50,000 nt of DNA from Gallionellaceae bacterium (GTDB lineage: Bacteria > Pseudomonadota > Gammaproteobacteria > Burkholderiales > Gallionellaceae), in the NCBI GenBank assembly GCA_030834965.1, contig JAUQWW010000002.1, forward strand, positions 1 through 50,000, in the 5' to 3' direction. How positions within the stretch are numbered: position 1 is the first letter of the stretch; every line of letters begins with the position of its first letter. A model generated the notes under the pieces. It saw only the letters and a program-made list of their open reading frames with translations, was not told where the DNA came from and did no database searches. The position numbers and the translations under genes were made by a program. Shown piece by piece: positions 17,648-25,859 of the stretch.

Positions 17648-18199
17648 ATGATCTCGCAAAAAAACAAACAGGGCTGGCGCAATCCGTGGGTTTTCGGCTT
17701 GGCATTGATCATGTTGTCAGCCGTGTTGATTAACGGCCGTATGCTGTGGAATTCCTTGCACCATGAGGTGCGGATGCTGGATGAAAACTACAGCGTCAGA
17801 AGCCATAAACACGAAGCCGCATGGGTGCAACAGGAAGCTGGGCGGGGCGCTTTGGGTTGGCAGGCCAAGCTGCATTCGCCGCAGCAGCTGCAAAACGACA
17901 GCATGGCAATACCCAGTGCGGCACGCTTCATTGTGACAGCCAGCCCGGCTCAATTCCAATTTGAGCTGAAAGACCGTGACGGCAAGCCTTTGCAGGGGGG
18001 CGAGGTGGTCATTGATGCGCAATGGCCAGGTAATTCAGCACTCGATTTCAAAGGCACCCTGCATGAAGTCATGCCGGGGAAATATCAGGGCGACTTGAAG
18101 TTTTCTCGCGCGGGCAACTGGGATCTCATGATTCAGGCAAAGCACAATAACAACCTGTTTGCTCTAGAGCAAAAGGTCTTCGTCGCCATTCCGCAATAA
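17648..18199 (+). CDS. ccoH: FixH/CcoH family protein
   Basis: The 183-residue protein has an N-terminal membrane helix ([21 protein letters not shown]) and a periplasmic domain of FixH type ([20 protein letters not shown], then WDLMIQAKH). CcoH is a stable partner of cbb3 oxidase that assists assembly. Its place between ccoG and ccoI is the standard ccoGHIS order. Sequence conservation in this family is low, so context carries part of the call. Confidence 0.88.
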   Translation: MISQKNKQGWRNPWVFGLALIMLSAVLINGRMLWNSLHHEVRMLDENYSVRSHKHEAAWVQQEAGRGALGWQAKLHSPQQLQNDSMAIPSAARFIVTASPAQFQFELKDRDGKPLQGGEVVIDAQWPGNSALDFKGTLHEVMPGKYQGDLKFSRAGNWDLMIQAKHNNNLFALEQKVFVAIPQ

Positions 18200-18216
18200 A
18201 CACTCGCGATAAATTC

Positions 18217-20691
18217 ATGCAGCAGGCTAGCGTCAGCACTCCCGCTCACGCAGGGTGTTTTCATTGTGGCCTGCCGATTGCCGCAGGTGTGGATTACCAC
18301 AGCGCGCTGGGCGGAGAGAAGCGCAGTTTCTGTTGCTTCGCCTGCCAGTCGGTATGTGAGGCCATTTATGAAGCAGGGCTGCAAGGCTATTACCAGCGCA
18401 CACCGCAAGGCACGCTGCTCGCGCCGCCGCCTACCCCCCCCCGGGACATCGAGATGTACGACCTGGAGGATGTGCAGCAGGGATTCGTAAGTTGCCAAGG
18501 CGAGGTGCGCGACATTCATCTGCTGGTTGAGGGGATTCATTGCGCCGCTTGCGTATGGCTGATCGAGCGCAGCATGATGCGCATTCCGGGAGTGCTGACA
18601 GCCAACGTCAATCTGGCGGGAAAACGCCTGCATCTGCGCTGGGACAATCAGCGCGTCAAACTTTCTGCAATCATCCGGTCATTGTCCAAGATTGGCTATG
18701 CCGGCGTGCCCTACGATCCTGAAACTGCAGAGGGGTCGATCAGGAAAACCAATCGTGCGATGCTGTACCGCTTGTTCTTTGCCGGGTTCAGCATGATGAA
18801 CCTGATCTGGATTTCCATTGCCCTGTACAGCGGTGCAAGTGACGGCCCGTTCCGCAATTTTTTCCACTGGATGGGTGCGTTTCTCGCCACGCCCACCCTG
18901 CTGTATGCCGGTTACCCCTTCTACAAGGGCGCGTGGAGCGGCCTGCGCAACGCACGCCTGACCATGGATCTGCCGATCGCCATCGGGCTTTCGGTGACAT
19001 ACGCTTATTCGCTCTATGTAACTGTCAGCGGCAGCAAGGTCGGAGAAGTGTATTTTGATACGGTGACCAACCTGATTTTCGTAATTCTGGTCGGGCGCTA
19101 TCTGGAAGGCATGTTCCGTCATCAGGCAGTATCCTCGACCAATCGCCTGATGGAACTGCAACCACGCGTGGCAACAGTGTTGCTGAACGGGGAAGAGAAA
19201 ATAACCGTCATTCGCGCAGTGAAAGTGGGCGACCGGGTGCTGGTCAAACCCGGTTACAAGGTGCCGCTGGACGGCGTGGTGTGCGAGGGTCACAGCTCGG
19301 TGGATGAGTCCATGCTAAGCGGGGAATCCAGGCCGGTCAGCAAGAACGTGGGCGACCGCGTTTCTGCCGGTACCCTGAACGGCAGTGGGGCGCTGTTGGT
19401 GGAGGTGCAGGCTGCCTTGCAGGATTCCACATTGTCCAAAATTATCCGCCTGGTGGAAGAGGCGCAGTCTTCCAAGGCACCCATCCAGCGGCTGGCGGAT
19501 CGCATCGTGCCGTGGTTTGTGCTGGTTACACTGGTCTGCGCCACGATTACATTCTTCGTATGGAGAGAGCATTTTGAGATAGCGCTGATGGCAGCGACCT
19601 CGGTGCTGATCATTACCTGCCCGTGCGCGCTGGGCATGGCCACGCCGATGTCCATCGCCGTGGCATCGGGTCTGGGTGCGCGTCATGGCATTCTGATCAA
19701 GAATGGTGTGGTGCTCGAAACCTTGTCCAGGGTCACGCACTTTGTGTTCGACAAGACCGGCACGCTAACCGAGGGAAAGATGCGTGTGGAGCGCGTACTG
19801 GTCGCAACGGGGCATGATGCGGATCGCGTGCTGGCGCAGGCGGCAGCGGTAGAACGTTATTCAGAACATGGCGTGGCGCAGGCCATCATACGCGTAGCCG
19901 ATGAACGCCAGTTGGTAGCCTACAAGACCGCCTCCGTGCAGGGTTTCCAGGCCACACCGGGAATGGGCGTGGAGGCTGAACTGGACGGGGGGCGCGTGCT
20001 GCTTGGTACGGCAGAATGGCTTGCACGCAACCAAGTGGTTCTGTCCGCGGATTTGCAGCGCCAGTTGGCCGAACAGGAAGCGCAGGCAATGACTTGTGTG
20101 CATTGTGCCGTTGCAGGCGAACATGTCGCTGCGCTGGTGCTGGCCGACGCACTGCGTACGGACGCGCAGGCACTGGTAAATACATTGCGCGAAGCAGGCA
20201 TCGGCATGACACTGTTGAGCGGGGACCGCAGGCCGGTGGCCGAAGCGGTTGCGCGTCAGCTGGGCGGCATGGAAGTGATCGCCGAGGTGCTGCCGCAGGA
20301 CAAGGATCAGGTGATACAGAGGCTGCAACAGCGTGGTGAGTGTGTGGCCATGGTGGGTGACGGCGTCAACGATGCACCGGCGCTGATCCGCGCCGATGTC
20401 GGCATTGCGCTGGGTTCGGGCACGGATGTCTCGGTGGAAAGCGCAGACATCGTGCTGATGCACAACGAGCTGGACAAGGTGCGTTTGGCCACTCTGCTGT
20501 CGCGGCGTACACTACGCACCATCAAGCAGAACATCGGTCTGTCATTCGTGTATAACGCCATCATGGTGCCGCTGGCGATGATGGCCAAGGTGACTCCGCT
20601 GGTGGCAGCAATCACCATGCCGATCAGTTCGCTGCTGGTAATCGGCAACGCGGCGCGTATCCGCAACCTGTTCAAGGAACAAGAAAGGTAG
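18217..20691 (+). CDS. ccoI: Copper-translocating P-type ATPase CcoI
   Basis: The 824-residue P1B-ATPase (FixI/CopA2 type) exports copper for assembly of the CcoN CuB centre. An N-terminal Cys-rich segment (CFHCGLPIA and CCFACQSVC) is followed by an HMA domain with [12 protein letters not shown]. Further on are the actuator TGES equivalent (LSGESRPV), the membrane CPC motif (Cys468-Pro-Cys470), the phosphorylated Asp512 in DKTGT, and [10 protein letters not shown]. The start at ATG 18217 lacks a clear ribosome site. It lies 17 bp after ccoH and 7 bp before ccoS. Confidence 0.95.
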   Translation: MQQASVSTPAHAGCFHCGLPIAAGVDYHSALGGEKRSFCCFACQSVCEAIYEAGLQGYYQRTPQGTLLAPPPTPPRDIEMYDLEDVQQGFVSCQGEVRDIHLLVEGIHCAACVWLIERSMMRIPGVLTANVNLAGKRLHLRWDNQRVKLSAIIRSLSKIGYAGVPYDPETAEGSIRKTNRAMLYRLFFAGFSMMNLIWISIALYSGASDGPFRNFFHWMGAFLATPTLLYAGYPFYKGAWSGLRNARLTMDLPIAIGLSVTYAYSLYVTVSGSKVGEVYFDTVTNLIFVILVGRYLEGMFRHQAVSSTNRLMELQPRVATVLLNGEEKITVIRAVKVGDRVLVKPGYKVPLDGVVCEGHSSVDESMLSGESRPVSKNVGDRVSAGTLNGSGALLVEVQAALQDSTLSKIIRLVEEAQSSKAPIQRLADRIVPWFVLVTLVCATITFFVWREHFEIALMAATSVLIITCPCALGMATPMSIAVASGLGARHGILIKNGVVLETLSRVTHFVFDKTGTLTEGKMRVERVLVATGHDADRVLAQAAAVERYSEHGVAQAIIRVADERQLVAYKTASVQGFQATPGMGVEAELDGGRVLLGTAEWLARNQVVLSADLQRQLAEQEAQAMTCVHCAVAGEHVAALVLADALRTDAQALVNTLREAGIGMTLLSGDRRPVAEAVARQLGGMEVIAEVLPQDKDQVIQRLQQRGECVAMVGDGVNDAPALIRADVGIALGSGTDVSVESADIVLMHNELDKVRLATLLSRRTLRTIKQNIGLSFVYNAIMVPLAMMAKVTPLVAAITMPISSLLVIGNAARIRNLFKEQER

Positions 20692-20698
20692 GGCGCTA

Positions 20699-20914
20699 AT
20701 GGACGTGATTTATTCCCTCATTCCAGGCATGACATTTTTCGGGCTGGTAATGGTCGCCATCCTGATTTGGGCAGTTCGCAAGGGACAGTATGAAGACATG
20801 GAAGGCAATGCCAGCCGCATTCTGCTGGATGACGATGAAGATGCCATGCTGATTGACCACCCCAAGGCAGAGGCAGAAGAACAGAAAAAGGTTACTCCTG
20901 CCCCCAAGCAATAA
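20699..20914 (+). CDS. ccoS: cbb3 oxidase maturation protein CcoS
   Basis: The 71-residue protein has a single helix (PGMTFFGLVMVAILIWAV) followed by the conserved KGQYEDMEGNASRILLDDD, which defines CcoS. CcoS is needed for insertion of haem b and copper into CcoN. The Lys/Glu-rich tail is variable in the family. It is the last gene of ccoGHIS and meets an unrelated gene tail to tail after 3 bp. Confidence 0.94.
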   Translation: MDVIYSLIPGMTFFGLVMVAILIWAVRKGQYEDMEGNASRILLDDDEDAMLIDHPKAEAEEQKKVTPAPKQ

Positions 20915-20917
20915 ACG

Positions 20918-21595
20918 TTATTTCAGTATTTCACCTTGCGCCAGCAACGGTGCGCTCAACAGCTCAAAATTGGTGGGTGAAAGGTATTGCAGCAGTGGTT
21001 TTTCATCGCCACCCAGCGTGATGTCGAGGCCATGCTGCGGATACAACCAGTGTATCGCCCCGCTCTTGGTTTCACGCACACGCTGGGCGGGTTCGCCAAA
21101 GCGCTTGATGAGCACCGCTTCATCCAGGCGCACAGTGGGTAAATAGGTCAGGCTGCCAATCGGCGATTTGCGCACACGGGCCAGGTCTTCCGTACTCAAT
21201 GTGATGCGCTTGCCGCTCGTGGTAGTGTTCATCCGCAAGCCTCTGTCGAATATTCCTGGCAGCTCAAATGACGGAATTTCCATGGTCAACACGATTTTTG
21301 CTTTCAAGCCGTTCAGGTTTATTTCTTCAAAGAACGCCTCGACTGCCAATTTCGAGTCGGCAGATTGGAACATGCTGACCACGGCGGCTTCCTCAAACTT
21401 TAACTCCGCTTGTTCCAGGGTGCTCTCTCCCAGTGTTACGCCCAGAACACGGGTAGTGTAAGGCGTGGGATGAACAATATTCCATGGCAGCGTGTCGCCG
21501 TTATTTACCGTAGTGTCCTCCGGCAGCATCAGGGCGATGGACAGTGATACAGCAGCGAACGCAACGACACCCAATAAAATCTTTCTATCCATCAT
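20918..21595 (-). CDS. Unknown membrane-anchored protein
   Basis: The 225-residue protein starts MMDRKILLGVVAFAAVSLSI, an uncleaved signal-anchor-like helix, and the rest is hydrophilic with no Cys or metal motif. The central part holds several aliphatic strands (AKIVLTMEIPSF, GKRITLSTEDLARV), and the end contains a FGEPAQRV segment like those in outer-membrane assembly or periplasmic proteins. I recognise no family. It follows the membrane-protein gene 21599-22102 by 3 bp, so the two form an operon. It converges on ccoS. Confidence 0.75.
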   Translation of the reverse strand: MMDRKILLGVVAFAAVSLSIALMLPEDTTVNNGDTLPWNIVHPTPYTTRVLGVTLGESTLEQAELKFEEAAVVSMFQSADSKLAVEAFFEEINLNGLKAKIVLTMEIPSFELPGIFDRGLRMNTTTSGKRITLSTEDLARVRKSPIGSLTYLPTVRLDEAVLIKRFGEPAQRVRETKSGAIHWLYPQHGLDITLGGDEKPLLQYLSPTNFELLSAPLLAQGEILK

Positions 21596-21598
21596 GTG

Positions 21599-22102
21599 TT
21601 ACGCTTCCTTCGGGGGTGGGCACAGCGCGGCTGCGGCTGCCGGCACCTTGCCGCTGCTGCATTGATGCTCGGCGTCAAATTCCAGCACGACCAGAACCAA
21701 CAGCGAGAGCATGAACGGCAGTTGGCCAAGGCCGAAGGCCAGTGCCTTGGTCGCTATCGGCGAGAAACCCATTTTTGTGCCGCCAAAAAACATTACGGCA
21801 GTAAATGTTCCAGTGACTAGAAATAGAGCGAGGAAAAGGCGCGCGCGCTTGGCTGCCAGCAGTGAGTGGCTGCGGACAAACCAGGAAGGCTCCTGAGTAC
21901 GTGCTTGCCGCGCTTTTAGGAGGACATAACCGAGTGAGGCGATGGAAAGCAGCGGCATCAGGATCATCGGGATAATGGTAGTAGTAATGACGCTGACCGC
22001 AATAAGAAATACAAAAATATGGATGACGATGAAATCAAATAGCAATACCGAATGCAAATGCTTGGCACGTTTAATTTCTGCGGCGCCTGCTTGAAGGTCC
22101 AT
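21599..22102 (-). CDS. Unknown polytopic membrane protein
   Basis: The 167-residue protein has about four hydrophobic helices: VLLFDFIVIHIFVFLIAV, then IIPMILMPLLSIASLGYVLL, later LFLALFLVTGTFTAVMFFGG, and PFMLSLLVLVVLEF. The tail is Ala/Pro-rich with two Cys. No catalytic motif is seen and no family is recognised. It is transcribed leftward together with the anchored protein gene. A 164-bp gap without a visible gene lies between it and fnr. Confidence 0.75.
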   Translation of the reverse strand: MDLQAGAAEIKRAKHLHSVLLFDFIVIHIFVFLIAVSVITTTIIPMILMPLLSIASLGYVLLKARQARTQEPSWFVRSHSLLAAKRARLFLALFLVTGTFTAVMFFGGTKMGFSPIATKALAFGLGQLPFMLSLLVLVVLEFDAEHQCSSGKVPAAAAALCPPPKEA

Positions 22103-22266
22103 ATTTCATCCTTTCTGGTTGTTTCAGTAATACCCGGCTCGTACACTTTGTTCCGTGGGCATATAGCAAGAGTAAGTGCATGCTCTCAATGCGGGCGCAA
22201 TTCAACGAATTTTAAAGACAAAAATACGCGATACCTGCCTGGACCTTGTGTAGCCATACTGCTGCG

Positions 22267-22989
22267 CTAATGAGGCTTTATCAGAGCCTGCAAACCTGCA
22301 ATATCCAGGAATTGTAATGACTTGTTTTGGATGCGAATTAATCCGCGCAGCTGGAATTGTGACAGGGTGCGGCTCACGGTCTCGAGCTTGAGTCCGAGAT
22401 AGCTGCCGATTTCCTGGCGCGTCATGCGGAGCTGGAATGCGGTTGGCGAATATCCTCGTGCAGCAAAACGTTGTGACAAATTGAGCAGGAAGGCAGCCAG
22501 GCGTTCTTCAGCATGCATCGAGCCGAGCAGCAGCATGATTCCCTGGTCACGGACGATCTCGCGGCTCAGGATGCGATGCAGATGGCGCTGCAGCGCAGGT
22601 ATTTCGCGGCTGAGTTCCTCCAGCCGGGCAAATGGAATCTCGCATACTTCGCTGTCTTCCAGGGCGACTGCATCGCATGTATGAATATCGCTGCTGATAG
22701 CATCCATGCCGATGATTTCCCCGGCCATCTGGAAGCCGGTGACTTGCTCACGCCCGTCTTCATGCAGGACCTGAGTTTTGAAGAAACCAGACCTGATTGC
22801 ATACAGTGAATGGAATTTTTCTCCGCAGCGGTATAAATTGGCGCCGCGTCGATAGGCGGTCTTGCGCGTGACCAATGCGTCCAGGCGCGTCATCTCCGAA
22901 CCGCTTAATTCGATGGGCAGGCATAGTTCGCGCAGGTTGCAGGCGGAACATGCGGTTTTCAGGGGGGAGCTATAAACGGATTGTTGCAT
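22267..22989 (-). CDS. fnr: FNR-type oxygen-sensing transcription regulator
   Basis: The 240-residue CRP/FNR protein carries the [4Fe-4S] ligands Cys14, Cys17 and Cys23 (C-x2-C-x5-C) plus Cys116 in DSEVCEIPF, as in E. coli FNR. It should therefore lose its cluster and DNA binding in oxygen. The C-terminal helix-turn-helix reads YLGLKLETVSRTLSQFQ; the E-x2-SR recognition residues are those that read TTGAT. An FNR box lies 32-45 bp before its start, overlapping its probable promoter, which suggests self-repression. It neighbours the ccoNOQP-ccoGHIS block and diverges from hemN. Confidence 0.95.
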   Translation of the reverse strand: MQQSVYSSPLKTACSACNLRELCLPIELSGSEMTRLDALVTRKTAYRRGANLYRCGEKFHSLYAIRSGFFKTQVLHEDGREQVTGFQMAGEIIGMDAISSDIHTCDAVALEDSEVCEIPFARLEELSREIPALQRHLHRILSREIVRDQGIMLLLGSMHAEERLAAFLLNLSQRFAARGYSPTAFQLRMTRQEIGSYLGLKLETVSRTLSQFQLRGLIRIQNKSLQFLDIAGLQALIKPH

Positions 22990-23020
22990 GGAATGCTCTC
23001 AATAAATTTACCCCCCAATT

Positions 23021-23034
23021 TTGACATATATCAA
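23021..23034. promoter_or_regulatory. FNR box between fnr and hemN
   Basis: TTGACATATATCAA matches the FNR consensus at nine of ten positions. Its centre (23027.5) lies 41.5 bp before 23069, with CATAGT (23057-23062) as a possible -10 box for hemN. It is too near the fnr start for activation there, so repression of fnr is the likelier effect on that side. Confidence 0.8.
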
Positions 23035-23095
23035 ACATTGTGTGGTGAATTACATGCATAGTTGAACGTCTTTTTTTGAGCAAATAGGTAATATT

Positions 23096-24499
23096 GTGTC
23101 CACAAAAGTAGCTCCTTCGTCCGAATTGGAAGTTGATCTGGACTTGATTCGCAGGCTGGACAAGAATGGCCCCCGCTATACTTCCTACCCCACCGCAGAC
23201 CGTTTTGTCGAAGAATTCAACGCCGAAACTTACAAGAGCTGGATTGCCAAACGCGAGATTGGCGGCATCAGCCGACCGCTTTCTTTATACATGCACCTCC
23301 CGTTTTGCAATACGCTATGCTTTTATTGCGCTTGCAACAAGATCATCACCAAGGACCGCAGCAAGGCGGAAACCTATGTGGAATACCTGATCAAAGAGCT
23401 GGAAATGCAGGCCGCGCTGCTGGGCGAAGGGCAGCGCGTTGAACAGCTGCATTGGGGGGGTGGCACGCCGACGTTTCTCAGTGACGACCTGATGCGCGAA
23501 TTGATGGGTGCCATACGCCAGCATTTCAAGCTGGTGGATAACGGCGAGTATTCCATTGAAATCGATCCGCGCAAGGTCAGCGAACAGACCGTCGCTCTGC
23601 TGGGAGAGCTGGGTTTCAACCGCATGAGTGTTGGCGTCCAGGACTTCGATCCTGTGGTGCAGCGCGCGGTGAACCGCATCCAGAGCGAGGAAGAGACTTT
23701 GCAGGTCATACGTGCAGCGCGCGCTCACGGTTTCAAGTCGGTCAGCATCGATCTCATATACGGACTGCCCAAACAGACCCTCCCGGGCTTCAAGGCCACG
23801 CTGGACAAGGTCATCGCCGCAGGCCCGGATCGGGCATCCATCTATAACTATGCGCACATGCCCACGATTTTCAAGCCGCAGCGCCGTATCAACCAGGAAG
23901 ATTTGCCGCCACCGCAGACCAAGCTGGATATCCTGAGCCTGGCGGTCAAGACCCTGACCGACGCGGGCTACGTCTATATCGGCATGGACCATTTCGCCAA
24001 GCCGGACGACGAACTGGCGGTGGCGCAGCGCCAAGGCAGGCTACATCGCAATTTCCAGGGGTATTCCACACATTCGGATTGCGATCTGGTGGCGCTGGGA
24101 GTGAGCGCGATCGGCAAGATCGGCCCGACCTATAGCCAGAATTTCCGTGAGCTGGATGATTATTACGACGCGCTCGATCGCAACGAACTGCCCATCATGC
24201 GCGGCCTCGAGCTGAACGCCGATGACCTGGTACGGCGCGCCATTATCCAGGCGCTGACTTGCCATTTCGAGATATACAAGGAATCCATCAATATTGCGTA
24301 TCTGGTTGACTTCGACCAATACTTCGCCACAGAAATGGGCGAGCTGCGCGAATACGAAAAGGAAGGCATGGTCAAGCTGTCGCCGGCGTTGATCAGCGTC
24401 ACACCCAAGGGGCGCATGTTAATCCGCAATATCTGCATGGTTTTCGACAAATATCTGCGCACAAAACAGGAACATGCTCGCTATTCCAAGGTAATATAG
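23096..24499 (+). CDS. hemN: Oxygen-independent coproporphyrinogen III dehydrogenase
   Basis: The 467-residue radical SAM enzyme converts coproporphyrinogen III to protoporphyrinogen IX without oxygen in haem synthesis. It begins with GPRYTSYPTADRF, the true HemN N-terminal signature that HemW lacks. The cluster cysteines are C71-x3-C75-x2-C78-x-C80 in PFCNTLCFYCACNK, followed by HWGGGTPTFLS. It starts at GTG 23096. The FNR box upstream fits low-oxygen induction, which supplies haem for the cbb3 oxidase. The next gene follows after about 20-30 bp. Confidence 0.95.
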   Translation: MSTKVAPSSELEVDLDLIRRLDKNGPRYTSYPTADRFVEEFNAETYKSWIAKREIGGISRPLSLYMHLPFCNTLCFYCACNKIITKDRSKAETYVEYLIKELEMQAALLGEGQRVEQLHWGGGTPTFLSDDLMRELMGAIRQHFKLVDNGEYSIEIDPRKVSEQTVALLGELGFNRMSVGVQDFDPVVQRAVNRIQSEEETLQVIRAARAHGFKSVSIDLIYGLPKQTLPGFKATLDKVIAAGPDRASIYNYAHMPTIFKPQRRINQEDLPPPQTKLDILSLAVKTLTDAGYVYIGMDHFAKPDDELAVAQRQGRLHRNFQGYSTHSDCDLVALGVSAIGKIGPTYSQNFRELDDYYDALDRNELPIMRGLELNADDLVRRAIIQALTCHFEIYKESINIAYLVDFDQYFATEMGELREYEKEGMVKLSPALISVTPKGRMLIRNICMVFDKYLRTKQEHARYSKVI

Positions 24500-24529
24500 T
24501 AACTTGGATTGAATTGAAGGATGGCGGCA

Positions 24530-25774
24530 ATGAAGTGCGTGGATGATTTTCGCCTGCGATTTGGCAAGCAGGAGCTGGTTCCAATTGTCATAGGCGGGAT
24601 GGGGGTGGATATTTCCACCGCTGACCTTGCGCTGGAGATCGCACGCCTGGGCGGTGTCGGCCACATCTCGGATGCGATGCTGCCTACTGTCACAGATCGG
24701 CGCTATGACACCGATTTCGTCAAGGAAAAACTCCAGCAGTACAAGTACAACATAGATAGCTCCGACAAGTCCGCGGTGAAGTTCGACCTCGGACAAGTCG
24801 CCGAAGCGACGCGATTGCATGTGACGCGTTCCATGGAAGCCAAGCGCGGCGAGGGCATGATCTTCATCAACTGCATGGAAAAGCTCACCATGAATGCGCC
24901 GCGTGAAACCCTCACGGTGCGCTTGCGCAGTGCGCTAGATGCGGGCATAGATGGCATCACGCTGAGCGCCGGTCTGCACCTTGGTTCGTTTGCCTTAATG
25001 GAAGACCACCCGCGTTTTCGCGACGCCAAGCTGGGCATTATCGTGTCATCACTGCGCGCCTTGCAGCTGTTCCTGCGCAAGAATGCCAAACTGGATCGCC
25101 TACCGGATTTCATTGTGGTGGAAGGTCCGCTGGCCGGCGGCCACCTGGGTTTCGGCATGGACTGGGCAGAATATGATTTGCGCACGATCGTGAATGAAAT
25201 CCATCAGTACATGAAGACCGAGAAACTCGATATTCCGATCATTCCTGCCGGAGGAATTTTTACCGGCAGCGATGCCGTATCCTTTCTCGAAGAGGGAGCA
25301 GCCGCGGTGCAGGTGGCAACGCGCTTTACTGTGGCGCACGAATGCGGCTTGCCCAAGGACGTTATGCAGGAGTATTTCAAGGCCAGCGAAAACGATATCG
25401 TGGTCAACACCATCTCGCCCACCGGGTACCCCATGCGCATGTTGAAGAACACCCCGGCCATCGGTTCAGGCATACGCCCGGGTTGTGAATCCTATGGCTA
25501 TTTACTGGACACAAATGGTAACTGTTCCTACATTGACGCCTATAACCGTGAAGTGGCAGCCCATCCGGGTGCGAAGAAGATTTCGGTGATGGACAAGACC
25601 TGTTTGTGCACCCACATGCGCAACTTCAAATGCTGGACCTGCGGCCATTACACCTACCGTCTGAAGGACACCTCGCGCAAGCTGCCGGATGGCTCTTACC
25701 AAGTGCTGAGCGCCGAGCACATCTTCCACGACTACCAGTACAGCACCGACAACAAAATCGCGTTGCCGGATTAG
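24530..25774 (+). CDS. Nitronate monooxygenase-like FMN protein
   Basis: The protein (414 residues from ATG 24530) has the TIM-barrel FMN-binding fold of the nitronate monooxygenase/2-nitropropane dioxygenase family: IVIGGMGVDIS at the N-terminus, VVEGPLAGGHLGFG, IPAGGIFTGSDAVSF and AAVQVATRF. Beyond the barrel it carries a Cys/His-rich tail near residue 365 (TCLCTHMRNFKCWTCGHY) that could bind metal; ordinary family members lack this as far as I recall. An in-frame ATG at 24521 touches the GAAGG ribosome site, so 24530 is preferred. It lies close after hemN and is probably co-transcribed. Substrate is unknown. Confidence 0.82.
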   Translation: MKCVDDFRLRFGKQELVPIVIGGMGVDISTADLALEIARLGGVGHISDAMLPTVTDRRYDTDFVKEKLQQYKYNIDSSDKSAVKFDLGQVAEATRLHVTRSMEAKRGEGMIFINCMEKLTMNAPRETLTVRLRSALDAGIDGITLSAGLHLGSFALMEDHPRFRDAKLGIIVSSLRALQLFLRKNAKLDRLPDFIVVEGPLAGGHLGFGMDWAEYDLRTIVNEIHQYMKTEKLDIPIIPAGGIFTGSDAVSFLEEGAAAVQVATRFTVAHECGLPKDVMQEYFKASENDIVVNTISPTGYPMRMLKNTPAIGSGIRPGCESYGYLLDTNGNCSYIDAYNREVAAHPGAKKISVMDKTCLCTHMRNFKCWTCGHYTYRLKDTSRKLPDGSYQVLSAEHIFHDYQYSTDNKIALPD

Positions 25775-25859
25775 TCCTGCTCTTTTTCGATACGCGCATC
25801 ATGAAGCCGTGGTGCGTGCGCTTCGTCTATAATTGCTTCCAATGTTCAAAGGGGGCGAC

